Source of the DNA: Chitinimonas sp036961565 | Lineage (GTDB): Bacteria; Pseudomonadota; Gammaproteobacteria; Burkholderiales; Chitinimonadaceae | Assembly (NCBI RefSeq): GCF_036961565.1 | Contig: NZ_JBAMDD010000004.1 | Location: 1 to 64,000 of the forward strand | Length of the DNA: 64,000 bases | Reading direction: 5' to 3' | Shown: positions 1 to 7,315 of the stretch, in pieces | Layout of the letters: each line of letters starts with the position of its first letter | Numbering within the stretch: the first letter of the stretch is position 1 | The notes under the pieces: model-generated | What the model was told of the DNA's origin: nothing | The model's input: only the letters and a program-made list of their open reading frames with translations | Databases searched by the model: none | Position numbers and translations under genes: made by a program

Positions 1-141
1 ATGAGCCTGTGCATCGCAGGCCATGCCCAGATAACAATCGTGCTATCCAACACGCCCGCTACAGTGCGTTGAAATAGTGCCGCGCCAAACCAGTGCGCTA
101 TGATCCCCCACCCCGCAGCCACCCGTTCCATAGAGCCTTGC

Positions 142-1143
142 ATGACTCCCAACAGCGCCCCCAGTCCTCAGATACCTTCCACCCATCACTGGGCCATCAG
201 CCTGGCCGGGCTTTGCCTGCTCGTGTTGGTGCTATCGGTGATACTGCCATTGGGCAAGGCCGCCAGCCTGGCCTATGCCGTGGGCTATAACCTGCCCTTG
301 GCCTTCGTGCTGTTCACGGTTTTCTACCTGATCTTCGGCCGGCGCCACAGCAATACCAAGGCCGGCATGGCCCTGTTGGCCGTACTGGCCACCGCTGGTC
401 TCGGCAGCCTGGCCGCCCACAGCATCGCCAGCAAGCGACAGGCCGATCGCGCAGCCTTGCAAGTTGCGGTGAGCGAGATCCGTGGCGAGATCAACAATAT
501 GAGTGCCGACCTACTGAATGGTCAGGACGGTCTACCCAAGCAGGGCGCACTTATCGATACCAAGCCCAAAGCCACCGGCTCAGCTGGCGAGATGGAGCGT
601 TTCATCAAGACCTTCTTCCGCGATTTGACTGCCTTGCGCAACGATTATCAGCGCGAAATCAGCGATTCAGGCTGGGAGAGCCTGCTCAATGCCAGCCTAT
701 TCTCGCAAGACCCTGGCTTCCATCAACGCCGGGCCTTGGTGCACAAGGTTCGCCAGATTGCTAATACCTACCAGGCTCGCAACCATCAAGCCATAAACCA
801 CACCCTGGCCAGCATTAGCACACTGAACATGAGCGAAGCAGACAAGGCAGACCTCAAGTCTGGCTTTGAACAGGGCCTAGTCAAGGCACGCAGGAACATA
901 GACAAGCTGTGGGGGCTGGAACACCAGGTCATAGACGAAATGGCGGCAATGGTGGATCTACTGGCCAGCAACCCCCAGGCATGGGAGGTGGAGCAAGGCA
1001 ATGTGGCGTTCAACAATCAAGCCCTGCTGGATCGCTACAACGCGCATTTCATGCGTGTGCAAGCGATCGTGCAGGAGCAAGAGGCGATGCAGCGCCAAAG
1101 TCTGAGCAATGCCAATGCCCAGTTGGGTGGGCTGCAGCCGTAA
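142..1143 (+). CDS. Hypothetical membrane protein with long helical C-terminal region
   Basis: I do not recognise the family. Three hydrophobic segments lie near the N-terminus (about residues 17-37, 43-65 and 73-92 from the chosen start). About 235 mostly charged, helix-prone residues follow, including a possible coiled coil around residues 95-130. This suggests a membrane-anchored protein with a large soluble domain; the side it faces is unclear. I chose ATG 142 because the upstream ATG at 100 falls inside a TATGAT hexamer that could be a -10 box, and the extra residues do not look like a signal. The gene is convergent with thpR, 12 bp away. Real coding is supported by the unbroken frame and codon bias. 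Confidence 0.7.
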   Translation: MTPNSAPSPQIPSTHHWAISLAGLCLLVLVLSVILPLGKAASLAYAVGYNLPLAFVLFTVFYLIFGRRHSNTKAGMALLAVLATAGLGSLAAHSIASKRQADRAALQVAVSEIRGEINNMSADLLNGQDGLPKQGALIDTKPKATGSAGEMERFIKTFFRDLTALRNDYQREISDSGWESLLNASLFSQDPGFHQRRALVHKVRQIANTYQARNHQAINHTLASISTLNMSEADKADLKSGFEQGLVKARRNIDKLWGLEHQVIDEMAAMVDLLASNPQAWEVEQGNVAFNNQALLDRYNAHFMRVQAIVQEQEAMQRQSLSNANAQLGGLQP

Positions 1144-1155
1144 GCCTGCTTGCCC

Positions 1156-1689
1156 CTAGGCATCCACCTGATAGCTCTCCAGCACCTGGTATTCCGGCCC
1201 CTGCTCTCCCTCTGTCGAGGATGCCACCAGCCGGAATCCCCTGATAGGCCAGACTAGCGGCGCATCATCCGGCCAAGCCGGTGGTGGATGACCATGGCGC
1301 AGCATGGTCACATGCGGCTTGAAGGCCTTGCGGTCATACTTCAGGCCCAGCCCATCCAAGGTAGTGCGCAAGTTATCCACAAGCTGCAACAGGGCAGCCG
1401 GCGGGTCCGATGGCGCCCACCAGGTGATGCCAGGACGCCAGCGGCCATAGTGATCCAGCCGTAACTCGGCAGGCACCAAGGCTACCTGGGCCAGCGCCGC
1501 CATCAGTGCAGGCAGGCGCGCTCTGGGCGTATCTCCCATGAACACCAGGGTCAGGTGCAGGGTGTCTCGCCGCATGCGGCGCCCGCCGCACAAGGCCTGC
1601 AGCCTGCCACTGGCAGCATGCAGGGCATCAGCCACAGCCTCGTCTGGCCAAAGCGCCAGGAATAAACGAACGTCGTCAGTTGCAGGCAT
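1156..1689 (-). CDS. thpR: RNA 2',3'-cyclic phosphodiesterase (LigT/2H family)
   Basis: This is a 2H phosphoesterase that hydrolyses 2',3'-cyclic phosphates on RNA (historically called 2'-5' RNA ligase). Both catalytic HxT motifs are visible: HLTLVFMGD in the first half and HVTMLRHG in the second. The N-terminal RLFLALWP strand is typical of the family. Length from ATG 1689 is 177 residues, normal for ThpR. A longer frame from 1752 adds 21 residues that do not resemble the family. The protein is cytoplasmic. The gene is divergent from the promoter/terminator unit at 1795-1916 and convergent with the upstream membrane protein gene. Confidence 0.88.
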   Translation of the reverse strand: MPATDDVRLFLALWPDEAVADALHAASGRLQALCGGRRMRRDTLHLTLVFMGDTPRARLPALMAALAQVALVPAELRLDHYGRWRPGITWWAPSDPPAALLQLVDNLRTTLDGLGLKYDRKAFKPHVTMLRHGHPPPAWPDDAPLVWPIRGFRLVASSTEGEQGPEYQVLESYQVDA

Positions 1690-1794
1690 AGCCCTGATTT
1701 TAAAGCCGTAACTGCCCTGGGCGTCGGCAGGCCGCCATACGGCAAGCCGCATGCCATTGACCGCTCATGAAACGACGGACGGCATGACAATGAC

Positions 1795-1822
1795 TTGCAA
1801 ACAGCATACCGGGGGCTATAAC
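1795..1822 (+). promoter_or_regulatory. Sigma-70-like promoter upstream of small RNA/leader candidate
   Basis: TTGCAA (1795-1800) and TATAAC (1817-1822) are separated by 16 bp. They match the -35 and -10 consensus at 4/6 and 5/6 positions. Transcription would start near 1829 and run into two hairpins and a terminator before rlmD. Confidence 0.5.
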
Positions 1823-1828
1823 GGATAT

Positions 1829-1916
1829 CAGTCGAACAGACACAATCTCCCTCGAAGGCGGCCTACGCCGCCTGACTCACAGGCCGACACCCAGATAGTG
1901 TCGGCCTCGTTTTTTC
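1829..1916 (+). ncRNA. Candidate small RNA or rlmD leader attenuator
   Basis: An RNA of about 88 nt is predicted from the promoter at 1795-1822. It contains a 6-bp GGCGGC/GCCGCC hairpin (1857-1872) and ends in a 10-bp perfect hairpin with a T-run (1881-1915). No coding frame in this stretch looks real. rlmD has its own TATAAT box further downstream (1961-1966), so the unit could be an independent small RNA or a leader with premature termination. I cannot assign it to a known RNA family. Confidence 0.4.
1881..1916 (+). terminator. Rho-independent terminator
   Basis: A 10-bp perfect stem AGGCCGACAC/GTGTCGGCCT (1881-1890 with 1898-1907) has a 7-nt loop and is followed by CG and six T. It stands upstream of rlmD with no protein gene feeding it on the + strand. 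Confidence 0.8.
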
Positions 1917-1960
1917 CGCCGCCCCGGCCAAAGGCAATTTCCCTAAACGACTCAAGCGCT

Positions 1961-1966
1961 TATAAT
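1961..1966 (+). promoter_or_regulatory. -10 box of rlmD
   Basis: A perfect TATAAT lies 33 bp before the rlmD start codon. No good -35 hexamer is visible at the expected distance, so a weak or extended promoter is possible. Confidence 0.45.
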
Positions 1967-1999
1967 CGCCGGCTTTTTCCGCTTCCCAGCCCTTACACC

Positions 2000-3319
2000 A
2001 TGACCGAACCACGCCGTAATCCCGTCGCCACCATAGAATCCCTGGACTACGACGGCCATGGTGTCGCCCACGTGGATGGCAAGACCATCTTCATCGATGG
2101 CGCCCTGCCTTTCGAAGTGGTCGAGTACTCCAGCTACCGCAAAAAACCCACCTTCGAAAATGCCCAGGCCGTAGCCGTGCTGAAGGAAAGCTTTCTGCGT
2201 ACCACGCCGCAGTGCCAGCACTATGGCGTATGCGGTGGCTGCTCCATGCAGCATGCCGAGGCCAGTGGCCAGGTGGCCGCCAAGCAACGCGTGCTGGAAG
2301 AAAACCTCTCGCGTATCGGCGAAGTCAAGCCAGAAACCCTGCTGACGCCTATATACGGCCCCACCTGGGGCTACCGCCACCGTGCCCGCCTGTCGGCCCG
2401 CTATGTGGCCAAAAAAGGCACCGTGCTGGTGGGATTCCACGAAAAGCGCTCCAGCTTTATTGCCGACATGAAGTCCTGTGAAATCCTCCCACAGAAGATT
2501 TCCGACATGCTGGTGCCGCTGCGCGAATTGGTCATGCAACTCAGCATCCGCGAACGCATGCCGCAGATCGAGCTGGCTGTGGGCGAACATGTAGATGTAT
2601 TGGTCCTGCGCATCATGGACCCCATCAACACCGGCGACGAAGCCCTGCTACGCAGCTTTGCAGACCAATACCAGGTGCAGTTCTGGCTACAGCCCAAGGG
2701 GCCGGACACGGCTTACCCCTTCTACCCACTCGATGCCCCGCAGCTCAGCTACAGTCTGCCCGAGTTCGGTATCGTCATGCCCTACAAGCCCACCGAGTTC
2801 ACCCAGGTGAACCCGCATATCAACCGTGTACTGGTCGGCCGTGCATTGCGCCTGCTGGATCCACAGCCGGGCGAGCGGATTGCCGATCTATTCTGCGGCC
2901 TGGGCAACTTCACCCTGCCTATCGCCCGCCTTGGCGCCCAGGTGCTGGGCATAGAAGGCAGCCAGCAGCTGGTTGAACGCGCCCGCGAAAACGCCATCAA
3001 GAACGGCCTGGAAAACCAGACCGAATTCCAGGTCGCCAACCTGTTCGAAATGACCGAAGAAATCATGGCTGGCCTGGGCCACTTCGACCGCATGCTGATC
3101 GACCCCCCACGTGACGGCGCCATGGAAGTGTGCAAATCCATCTCGGCCGAACATGGCCCCAAGCGCATCGTCTATGTCAGCTGCAACCCCGCCACCCTGG
3201 CGCGCGACGCCAATGTGCTAGTCAACGTCAAGGGCTACACCATGAAAACCGCCGGCGTGGTCAATATGTTTCCCCACACCGGCCACGTCGAATCCATGGC
3301 CTGGTTCGAGAAGCAATAA
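2000..3319 (+). CDS. rlmD: 23S rRNA (uracil-1939-C5)-methyltransferase
   Basis: RlmD methylates U1939 (E. coli numbering) of 23S rRNA using S-adenosylmethionine. An N-terminal TRAM-like segment (about residues 1-60) precedes the iron-sulfur cysteines in CQHYGVCGGC. The methyltransferase domain shows the SAM motif ADLFCGLGNFTLP, the DPPRDG motif, and the catalytic cysteine in VSCNPATLARD near the C-terminus. From ATG 2000 the protein has 439 residues, the usual RlmD length. The frame is open back to 1751, but that part crosses a terminator hairpin and a -10 box and is not coding. The gene is convergent with folB and shares a bidirectional terminator with it. Confidence 0.95.
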   Translation: MTEPRRNPVATIESLDYDGHGVAHVDGKTIFIDGALPFEVVEYSSYRKKPTFENAQAVAVLKESFLRTTPQCQHYGVCGGCSMQHAEASGQVAAKQRVLEENLSRIGEVKPETLLTPIYGPTWGYRHRARLSARYVAKKGTVLVGFHEKRSSFIADMKSCEILPQKISDMLVPLRELVMQLSIRERMPQIELAVGEHVDVLVLRIMDPINTGDEALLRSFADQYQVQFWLQPKGPDTAYPFYPLDAPQLSYSLPEFGIVMPYKPTEFTQVNPHINRVLVGRALRLLDPQPGERIADLFCGLGNFTLPIARLGAQVLGIEGSQQLVERARENAIKNGLENQTEFQVANLFEMTEEIMAGLGHFDRMLIDPPRDGAMEVCKSISAEHGPKRIVYVSCNPATLARDANVLVNVKGYTMKTAGVVNMFPHTGHVESMAWFEKQ

Positions 3320-3341
3320 AGCGACACACGCAGGCCAAACA

Positions 3342-3372
3342 AAAAGCGACCACTCGGTCGCTTTTGTTGTTT
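3342..3372. terminator. Bidirectional terminator between rlmD and folB
   Basis: A 10-bp stem AAAAGCGACC/GGTCGCTTTT (3342-3351 with 3356-3365) has a 4-nt loop. T-runs follow on the + strand and A-runs precede it, so it can serve both convergent genes. Confidence 0.8.
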
Positions 3373-3382
3373 TACCACCGCA

Positions 3383-3742
3383 TCAACCGCCTCGGTGACC
3401 ACGCTCAACCGTGACGCCGACACGGCCCACCTCGTGCAGTATACCTAGCTTGGTGACCGACACCCGCACCCAGGGTGTACCGAATTCGCCCATCACGTCC
3501 TGGGCAATGTGCTCAGCCAAGCGCTCCAGCAGCAGGAAGTGCTGCTCGGCCAATACACCCCGCAGGCGCTCCACCACCTTGGCATAGTCTATGGTATCGG
3601 CCAGTTCATCGGTCTGGCAGGCGCGGGCGCTGGGTATGCCCAGCTCCAGGTCTATCTCCACCACCTGGGGTGCTACGCGCTCCCAATCGTAGACGCCAAT
3701 CAGCGTCCTGGCCTTCACACCGTGCAGGTAAATAATGTCCAT
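3383..3742 (-). CDS. folB: Dihydroneopterin aldolase
   Basis: FolB converts 7,8-dihydroneopterin to 6-hydroxymethyl-7,8-dihydropterin in folate synthesis. The 119-residue length and the N-terminal signature DIIYLHGVKARTLIGVYDWE are typical, as are the acidic residues in EIDLELG and the C-terminal SVTKLGILHEVGRVGVTVER. The gene sits head-to-head with plsY, an arrangement common in beta- and gammaproteobacteria. About 97 bp separate the two starts and must hold both promoters. Confidence 0.93.
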   Translation of the reverse strand: MDIIYLHGVKARTLIGVYDWERVAPQVVEIDLELGIPSARACQTDELADTIDYAKVVERLRGVLAEQHFLLLERLAEHIAQDVMGEFGTPWVRVSVTKLGILHEVGRVGVTVERGHRGG

Positions 3743-3839
3743 ATCGTGTCCCAGTGCATGCTCCAGCGCTTGCTCGCTATCGCTGAATGCCGCAACCGGC
3801 TTAGAATCCGAGGCTGCCCATTGTAGTGGAATTCTGTAG

Positions 3840-4457
3840 ATGCCGCCCTACGCCTTGCCGCTTGCCTTTGTGATCGCCGCCTACCTGGTCGGCTCGCTGT
3901 CTTTTGCCGTCATCGTCAGCCGTGCGATGAAGATGGCAGACCCGCGCTCTTACGGCTCGGGCAACCCCGGTGCCACCAATGTGCTGCGTTCAGGCAAAAA
4001 GCTGGCCGCCGTGCTCACCTTGCTGGGCGATACGCTCAAAGCCGTGGTGGTGGTACTGGCCGCCAAGCTGGCCGACCTTCCCGACCCCTGGCTGGCTGCG
4101 GTGGCAGTGGCCGTCACCGTAGGCCATATGTGGCCGGTGTTCTTCCGCTTTCTGGGTGGCAAAGGCGTCGCCACAGCGGCCGGCGTACTGCTGACGCTGG
4201 ATTGGCGCCTGGGCCTCGCCACTCTGGCTGTCTGGCTGGTCATGGCTGCAGCCACCCGTATCTCGTCACTGGCCGCCATTGTGGCCGCCGTCGCGGCGCC
4301 CATAGCCTGCCATCTGCTACTGCCTGGCCGGCCCGCATTATTCGGCGCGGTCTTGCTGATTGCCGCATTGCTGATACAGCGCCACAAGCGCAACCTGCTC
4401 AATCTCCTGGCCGGCACCGAAGGCAAGATAGGCGAGAAAGCCAAAGCAGAAGAATAA
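3840..4457 (+). CDS. plsY: Acyl-phosphate:glycerol-3-phosphate acyltransferase
   Basis: PlsY is an integral inner-membrane enzyme that transfers an acyl group from acyl-phosphate to glycerol-3-phosphate, the first step of phospholipid synthesis. The 205-residue protein has about five membrane segments. Its family motifs are visible: GSGNPGATNVLRSGKK (glycerol-3-phosphate site), then GHMWPVFFRFLGGKGVAT. It is divergent from folB. Downstream it converges on the LytTR regulator, with 64 bp between them. Confidence 0.95.
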   Translation: MPPYALPLAFVIAAYLVGSLSFAVIVSRAMKMADPRSYGSGNPGATNVLRSGKKLAAVLTLLGDTLKAVVVVLAAKLADLPDPWLAAVAVAVTVGHMWPVFFRFLGGKGVATAAGVLLTLDWRLGLATLAVWLVMAAATRISSLAAIVAAVAAPIACHLLLPGRPALFGAVLLIAALLIQRHKRNLLNLLAGTEGKIGEKAKAEE

Positions 4458-4521
4458 TTGTCTGGCGGGTGCTAGCCACAAGGCTGGGCGGCACCCGATG
4501 CACGACTCACCTACCTGACGC

Positions 4522-5271
4522 TCAATCCCTAAACAGATGGGTAAAAGCGCGGCTGACCGGCAGCTTTTCGCTGCACCCCTTCACCAGCACCTGCATACGC
4601 TCGGCATCAATGCGCTCAGCGGCGGCAATCGCATTGACATTGACCATGGTGCCTCGGTGTATCTGCCAGAACTTTTCCTGGTCCAACCCCGCCAGCAAAT
4701 CCTTCAGCGGGGTCCGTATCAGCGCCTCGGAGTCCGCCAGCACAACGCGGGTGTACTTGGTATCCGACTGAAAAAACAGCACGTCTTCCACATTGATCAG
4801 CTTGATCTGCTTGCCCACCGTGGCCTTGATCCACTTGAGCTTCTCAGCAGATTGCTGCGGCACCACCGATTTCAGTTTGCTCAAAATCTCGGCCAAGTCG
4901 GCCGGCTGGGCGGCCAGCTTGGTCTTGATGCGTTCAATCGCCTTGGCCAACCTATCCACTTCGACCGGTTTGAGCAGGTAATCCACTGCGCCAGCCTCAA
5001 ACGCCTCCACCGCGTACTGATCGTATGCCGTCACAAACACTACATGGGCGCCACCCGCTATACGCTCGGCCACTTCCAGCCCAGATAACCCAGGCATGCG
5101 GATATCGAGGAAAACCACATCAGGCTCGTATTCCAGGTAGCCATCCCAGGCGTCATTACCATTCTCGGCTACGGCTACCAGCTCAGCCTCAGGCCAAGTC
5201 TTTTGCAACAAGCCTTCCAGGCGCTCGCGCATCAGCGGTTCGTCTTCGGCGATCAGGATACGTGTACTCAT
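4522..5271 (-). CDS. LytTR-family response regulator
   Basis: An N-terminal receiver domain (about residues 1-120) carries the phosphoacceptor aspartate D56 in FLDIRMPG, acidic residues in IAEDEPLM, and the lysine in LLKPVE. The C-terminal LytTR DNA-binding domain (about 150-249) contains the typical KWIKATVGKQIKLINVEDVLFF segment and the HRGTMVN motif. It is the only response regulator next to four LytS-like kinases and is most likely the partner of kinase A, which lies directly upstream on the same strand. A palindromic MITE and a stem-loop lie in the 337-bp gap between them. It resembles AlgR/LytR/YehT-type regulators; target genes are unknown. Confidence 0.93.
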   Translation of the reverse strand: MSTRILIAEDEPLMRERLEGLLQKTWPEAELVAVAENGNDAWDGYLEYEPDVVFLDIRMPGLSGLEVAERIAGGAHVVFVTAYDQYAVEAFEAGAVDYLLKPVEVDRLAKAIERIKTKLAAQPADLAEILSKLKSVVPQQSAEKLKWIKATVGKQIKLINVEDVLFFQSDTKYTRVVLADSEALIRTPLKDLLAGLDQEKFWQIHRGTMVNVNAIAAAERIDAERMQVLVKGCSEKLPVSRAFTHLFRD

Positions 5272-5438
5272 TATTCTCTCTGCTTCAAAGTGTTATTGCC
5301 TAACTGGCGAAGCCACATCGCACCAAGGTAGCCACAGCCGCAAAGGCATCAATCCAACCCGATGGGAGCGTATCAAACCCACAGCCGGCGCCGTAGCGCC
5401 AGTTGGGTTTCTTCTTCTCGGTGTTGCAGCGGCGCTAA
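5272..5438. other. Intergenic stretch with stem-loop, left of MITE copy 1
   Basis: This is the promoter-proximal side of the LytTR regulator gene. A stem-loop is visible at 5375-5410: outer AAACCCA/TGGGTTT and inner GGCGC/GCGCC around CGTA. No coding frame is convincing. Together with the MITE it makes up the 337-bp gap between the kinase A and regulator genes. Confidence 0.5.
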
Positions 5439-5609
5439 GAGCCTGTTCAAAGTCTTTTCGCCGCGTCGTTCGCAACCTTGCCGGATGAAGGGCAAGGCGC
5501 AAGCCACGCAGCGGTACGGGTACCGTCAGCGGCTTGCAACGCCGCCATTCGCCGGCAAGGCTGCGAACCCGGAGGGCCGGCGCGCGGCGAAAAGGCTTTG
5601 AACAGGCTC
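5439..5609. mobile_element. MITE-like palindromic element, copy 1
   Basis: This 171-bp non-coding element has inverted ends that start GAGCCTGTTCA. The outer 27 bp of the two arms match with one mismatch, and pairing continues inward (GTTCGCAACCTTGCCGG against its complement). It is flanked by TAA on both sides (5436-5438 and 5610-5612), a perfect TNA-type target duplication. That duplication and the GAGCCTGTTC ends resemble IS5-family insertion sequences, so an IS5-type transposase may mobilise it in trans; this is inference. Its right end coincides with the stop codon of kinase A. The core sequence is shared with copy 2 at 10327-10637. Confidence 0.85.
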
Positions 5610-6937
5610 TAAGGCTTGGCGCCATCAATCAGCGGCAAACGCAACTCAGCCAGCGCGCCCTCCTCCTGCGCCAGCAGGGTCAGGCCGGCACGCTCACCAA
5701 AGCCCAGTTGCAGTCGCTCTCGGATATTGGCCAACCCTACACCGCCTTCCAGTATGGGCGGCAAGCCCACACCGGTATCACGCACCTGCAGGCAAAGTTG
5801 CCCCCCCTCCACGCTGGCACTCACCGTAATGCTGCCACCCCGTAGCGCAGGCTCAATACCATGCTTGATCGCGTTTTCCACCAGAGTCAGCAGCATCATG
5901 CTGGGTATGGTCTGGCTGGCGAGATCCGGCGGCAGTTCCAATGCATAGCGCAAGCGGCTACCAAGCCTGGCCTGCATGATGCGCAGATAGGCCTCCACCA
6001 GGGTAAAGTCCTGGCCCAACGTCACCACGCCATTGCGCAGCTGCGCCAGGCTGCTGCGCAGGAACTGGATCAGGCTGGCGGTCAGGTTGGCAGCGCGCGG
6101 GGCACCATCCTCTGCCAGCTGTTGCACTGCCCCCAGGGTATTGAACAAGAAGTGAGGCTCTATCTGCGCCTGCAGCAGCCTCAGCTGCGCCTCGCTCAAC
6201 TGCCTGGCCAGCCGCTCGGCATCGGCTTCGGCGGTCAGCCTACTGCGTAGCTCCTCGATCTCCTTGTTGCGCCAGTGCGAAACCACCACGGTCAGTATCG
6301 CCGCAATGCCTATACCCAACCCCATCACCAGCAAGGCCGCCAGCCCCAGCAGCAAGCCCTGCAGCATTTCTGCCAATGACTGCAAAGGCGAGGCAGGTGC
6401 ACGCAATAGCACGCTAAAGACGCCCAACAGGATAATCAACAGCATGGGCAGCAGGGTACCCCAGACCGCCAGCTTGAGATAACCACGCAACCCGTTCAGA
6501 TATTTCCGATAGCCGTACCAGACATCCAGTACCGCCCAGAACACCAACAGCCACGTACCGATGACCCAAGGCCAGAACGAGAATGGCAGCGGCTGTCGGA
6601 TGAGCTTGGTGCTGATATGCCAGCTATCATCGGGCAGGCGTTGCAGCACCATCTGGCTGTCGAACGCACAGACAAGAAAGGCCATCACCAGGATCAAGAC
6701 AGACAGCACGCCACCTATCAACCAGGCTTTAGGGGATCTGACCAGACCGTCCACTTCATCCAACTGTTGCTGACTAAGCTGGGACTGCGAACCGATCAGC
6801 CAGGCGTTGAATCGATCGCCCTGCTGAAAGGTGCGTGCCAGCCAGCCATGCGCAATAGGCAGGGTTTCAGCAGCGGCTGCCTGGGTTTCAATGATGTGGG
6901 TGTTCTCAAGCATGCCGGTTTGCCCTTGGGGAGTCAT
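5609..6937 (-). CDS. LytS-type sensor histidine kinase A
   Basis: The membrane-bound sensor has about four hydrophobic segments between residues 70 and 225. A short coiled coil (EIEELRSRL region) and a His_kinase domain of the PF06580 type follow. The phosphoacceptor histidine is in AQIEPHFLFNTLGAVQQL. The N-box is in LVENAIKHGIEP and the G-boxes in DTGVGLPP and GVGLANIRERL. It probably phosphorylates the LytTR regulator downstream. Its kinase core differs more from kinases B-D than those do from one another. Its TAG stop overlaps the right boundary of MITE copy 1; rejoining the flanks without the element still gives TAG. The start is uncertain: ATG 6913 is an alternative. Confidence 0.9.
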   Translation of the reverse strand: MTPQGQTGMLENTHIIETQAAAAETLPIAHGWLARTFQQGDRFNAWLIGSQSQLSQQQLDEVDGLVRSPKAWLIGGVLSVLILVMAFLVCAFDSQMVLQRLPDDSWHISTKLIRQPLPFSFWPWVIGTWLLVFWAVLDVWYGYRKYLNGLRGYLKLAVWGTLLPMLLIILLGVFSVLLRAPASPLQSLAEMLQGLLLGLAALLVMGLGIGIAAILTVVVSHWRNKEIEELRSRLTAEADAERLARQLSEAQLRLLQAQIEPHFLFNTLGAVQQLAEDGAPRAANLTASLIQFLRSSLAQLRNGVVTLGQDFTLVEAYLRIMQARLGSRLRYALELPPDLASQTIPSMMLLTLVENAIKHGIEPALRGGSITVSASVEGGQLCLQVRDTGVGLPPILEGGVGLANIRERLQLGFGERAGLTLLAQEEGALAELRLPLIDGAKP

Positions 6938-7012
6938 GGCAGATTAATGCGGACAGCTGCCAGCGCCCAGCGCAAGGAGACAAACGACGAGATTGGCGGC
7001 ATCAACAACGAA

Positions 7013-7276
7013 CTAGGTTTCCGGTTCGTCCAGCGCCGACTGCAAGATATCGGGCAGCATCGCCTCGCTGACATGATGGAACATCTCACCCGCCACCACC
7101 TTCATGTTCGGCCCTAACTCGCACAGCCCCAGGCAGGGAAAGCGATGCACCTTCACCGGCGCCTGCCTGTCCGCGATCAAGCGCTCCAGCGCACAAGCCA
7201 GGGCATCACTGCCCCGGCCGCCACAGGAAGGGTTGCCAGCATAGCGATGCTTGATACAGACCATAATGGTTTTCAT
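7013..7276 (-). CDS. Small thioredoxin-fold [2Fe-2S] ferredoxin
   Basis: This 87-residue protein has cysteines at positions 7, 18, 48 and 52 (CIKHRYAGNPSC then CLGLC). That is the pattern of thioredoxin-like [2Fe-2S] ferredoxins related to the NuoE/HoxE C-terminal domain. The segment FPCLGLCELGPNMKV is typical of that group. It has no signal peptide. It lies on the same strand between kinases A and B, 40 bp from kinase B, and may be co-transcribed with them. A redox role within this signalling locus is possible but not shown. The electron partner is unknown. Confidence 0.8.
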   Translation of the reverse strand: MKTIMVCIKHRYAGNPSCGGRGSDALACALERLIADRQAPVKVHRFPCLGLCELGPNMKVVAGEMFHHVSEAMLPDILQSALDEPET

Positions 7277-7315
7277 GGGCCGATTGTAGGTCCATCCCGT
7301 GCCGTGGTGGCTATC

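Noticed and set aside
1..141. TTGAAA (69-74) and TATGAT (99-104) as a promoter for the first gene
   Set aside because: The spacing is 24 bp, too long for sigma-70. Only the -10-like word remains, which I used merely as a hint for the start codon.
1751..1999. N-terminal extension of RlmD by 83 codons
   Set aside because: The extension crosses a perfect terminator and a TATAAT box and does not resemble the family. The protein from ATG 2000 already has full length.
4467..4496. GGGTGC/GCACCC stem-loop between plsY and the LytTR gene as a terminator
   Set aside because: The stem is interrupted and there is no T-run on either strand, so it is too weak to call.
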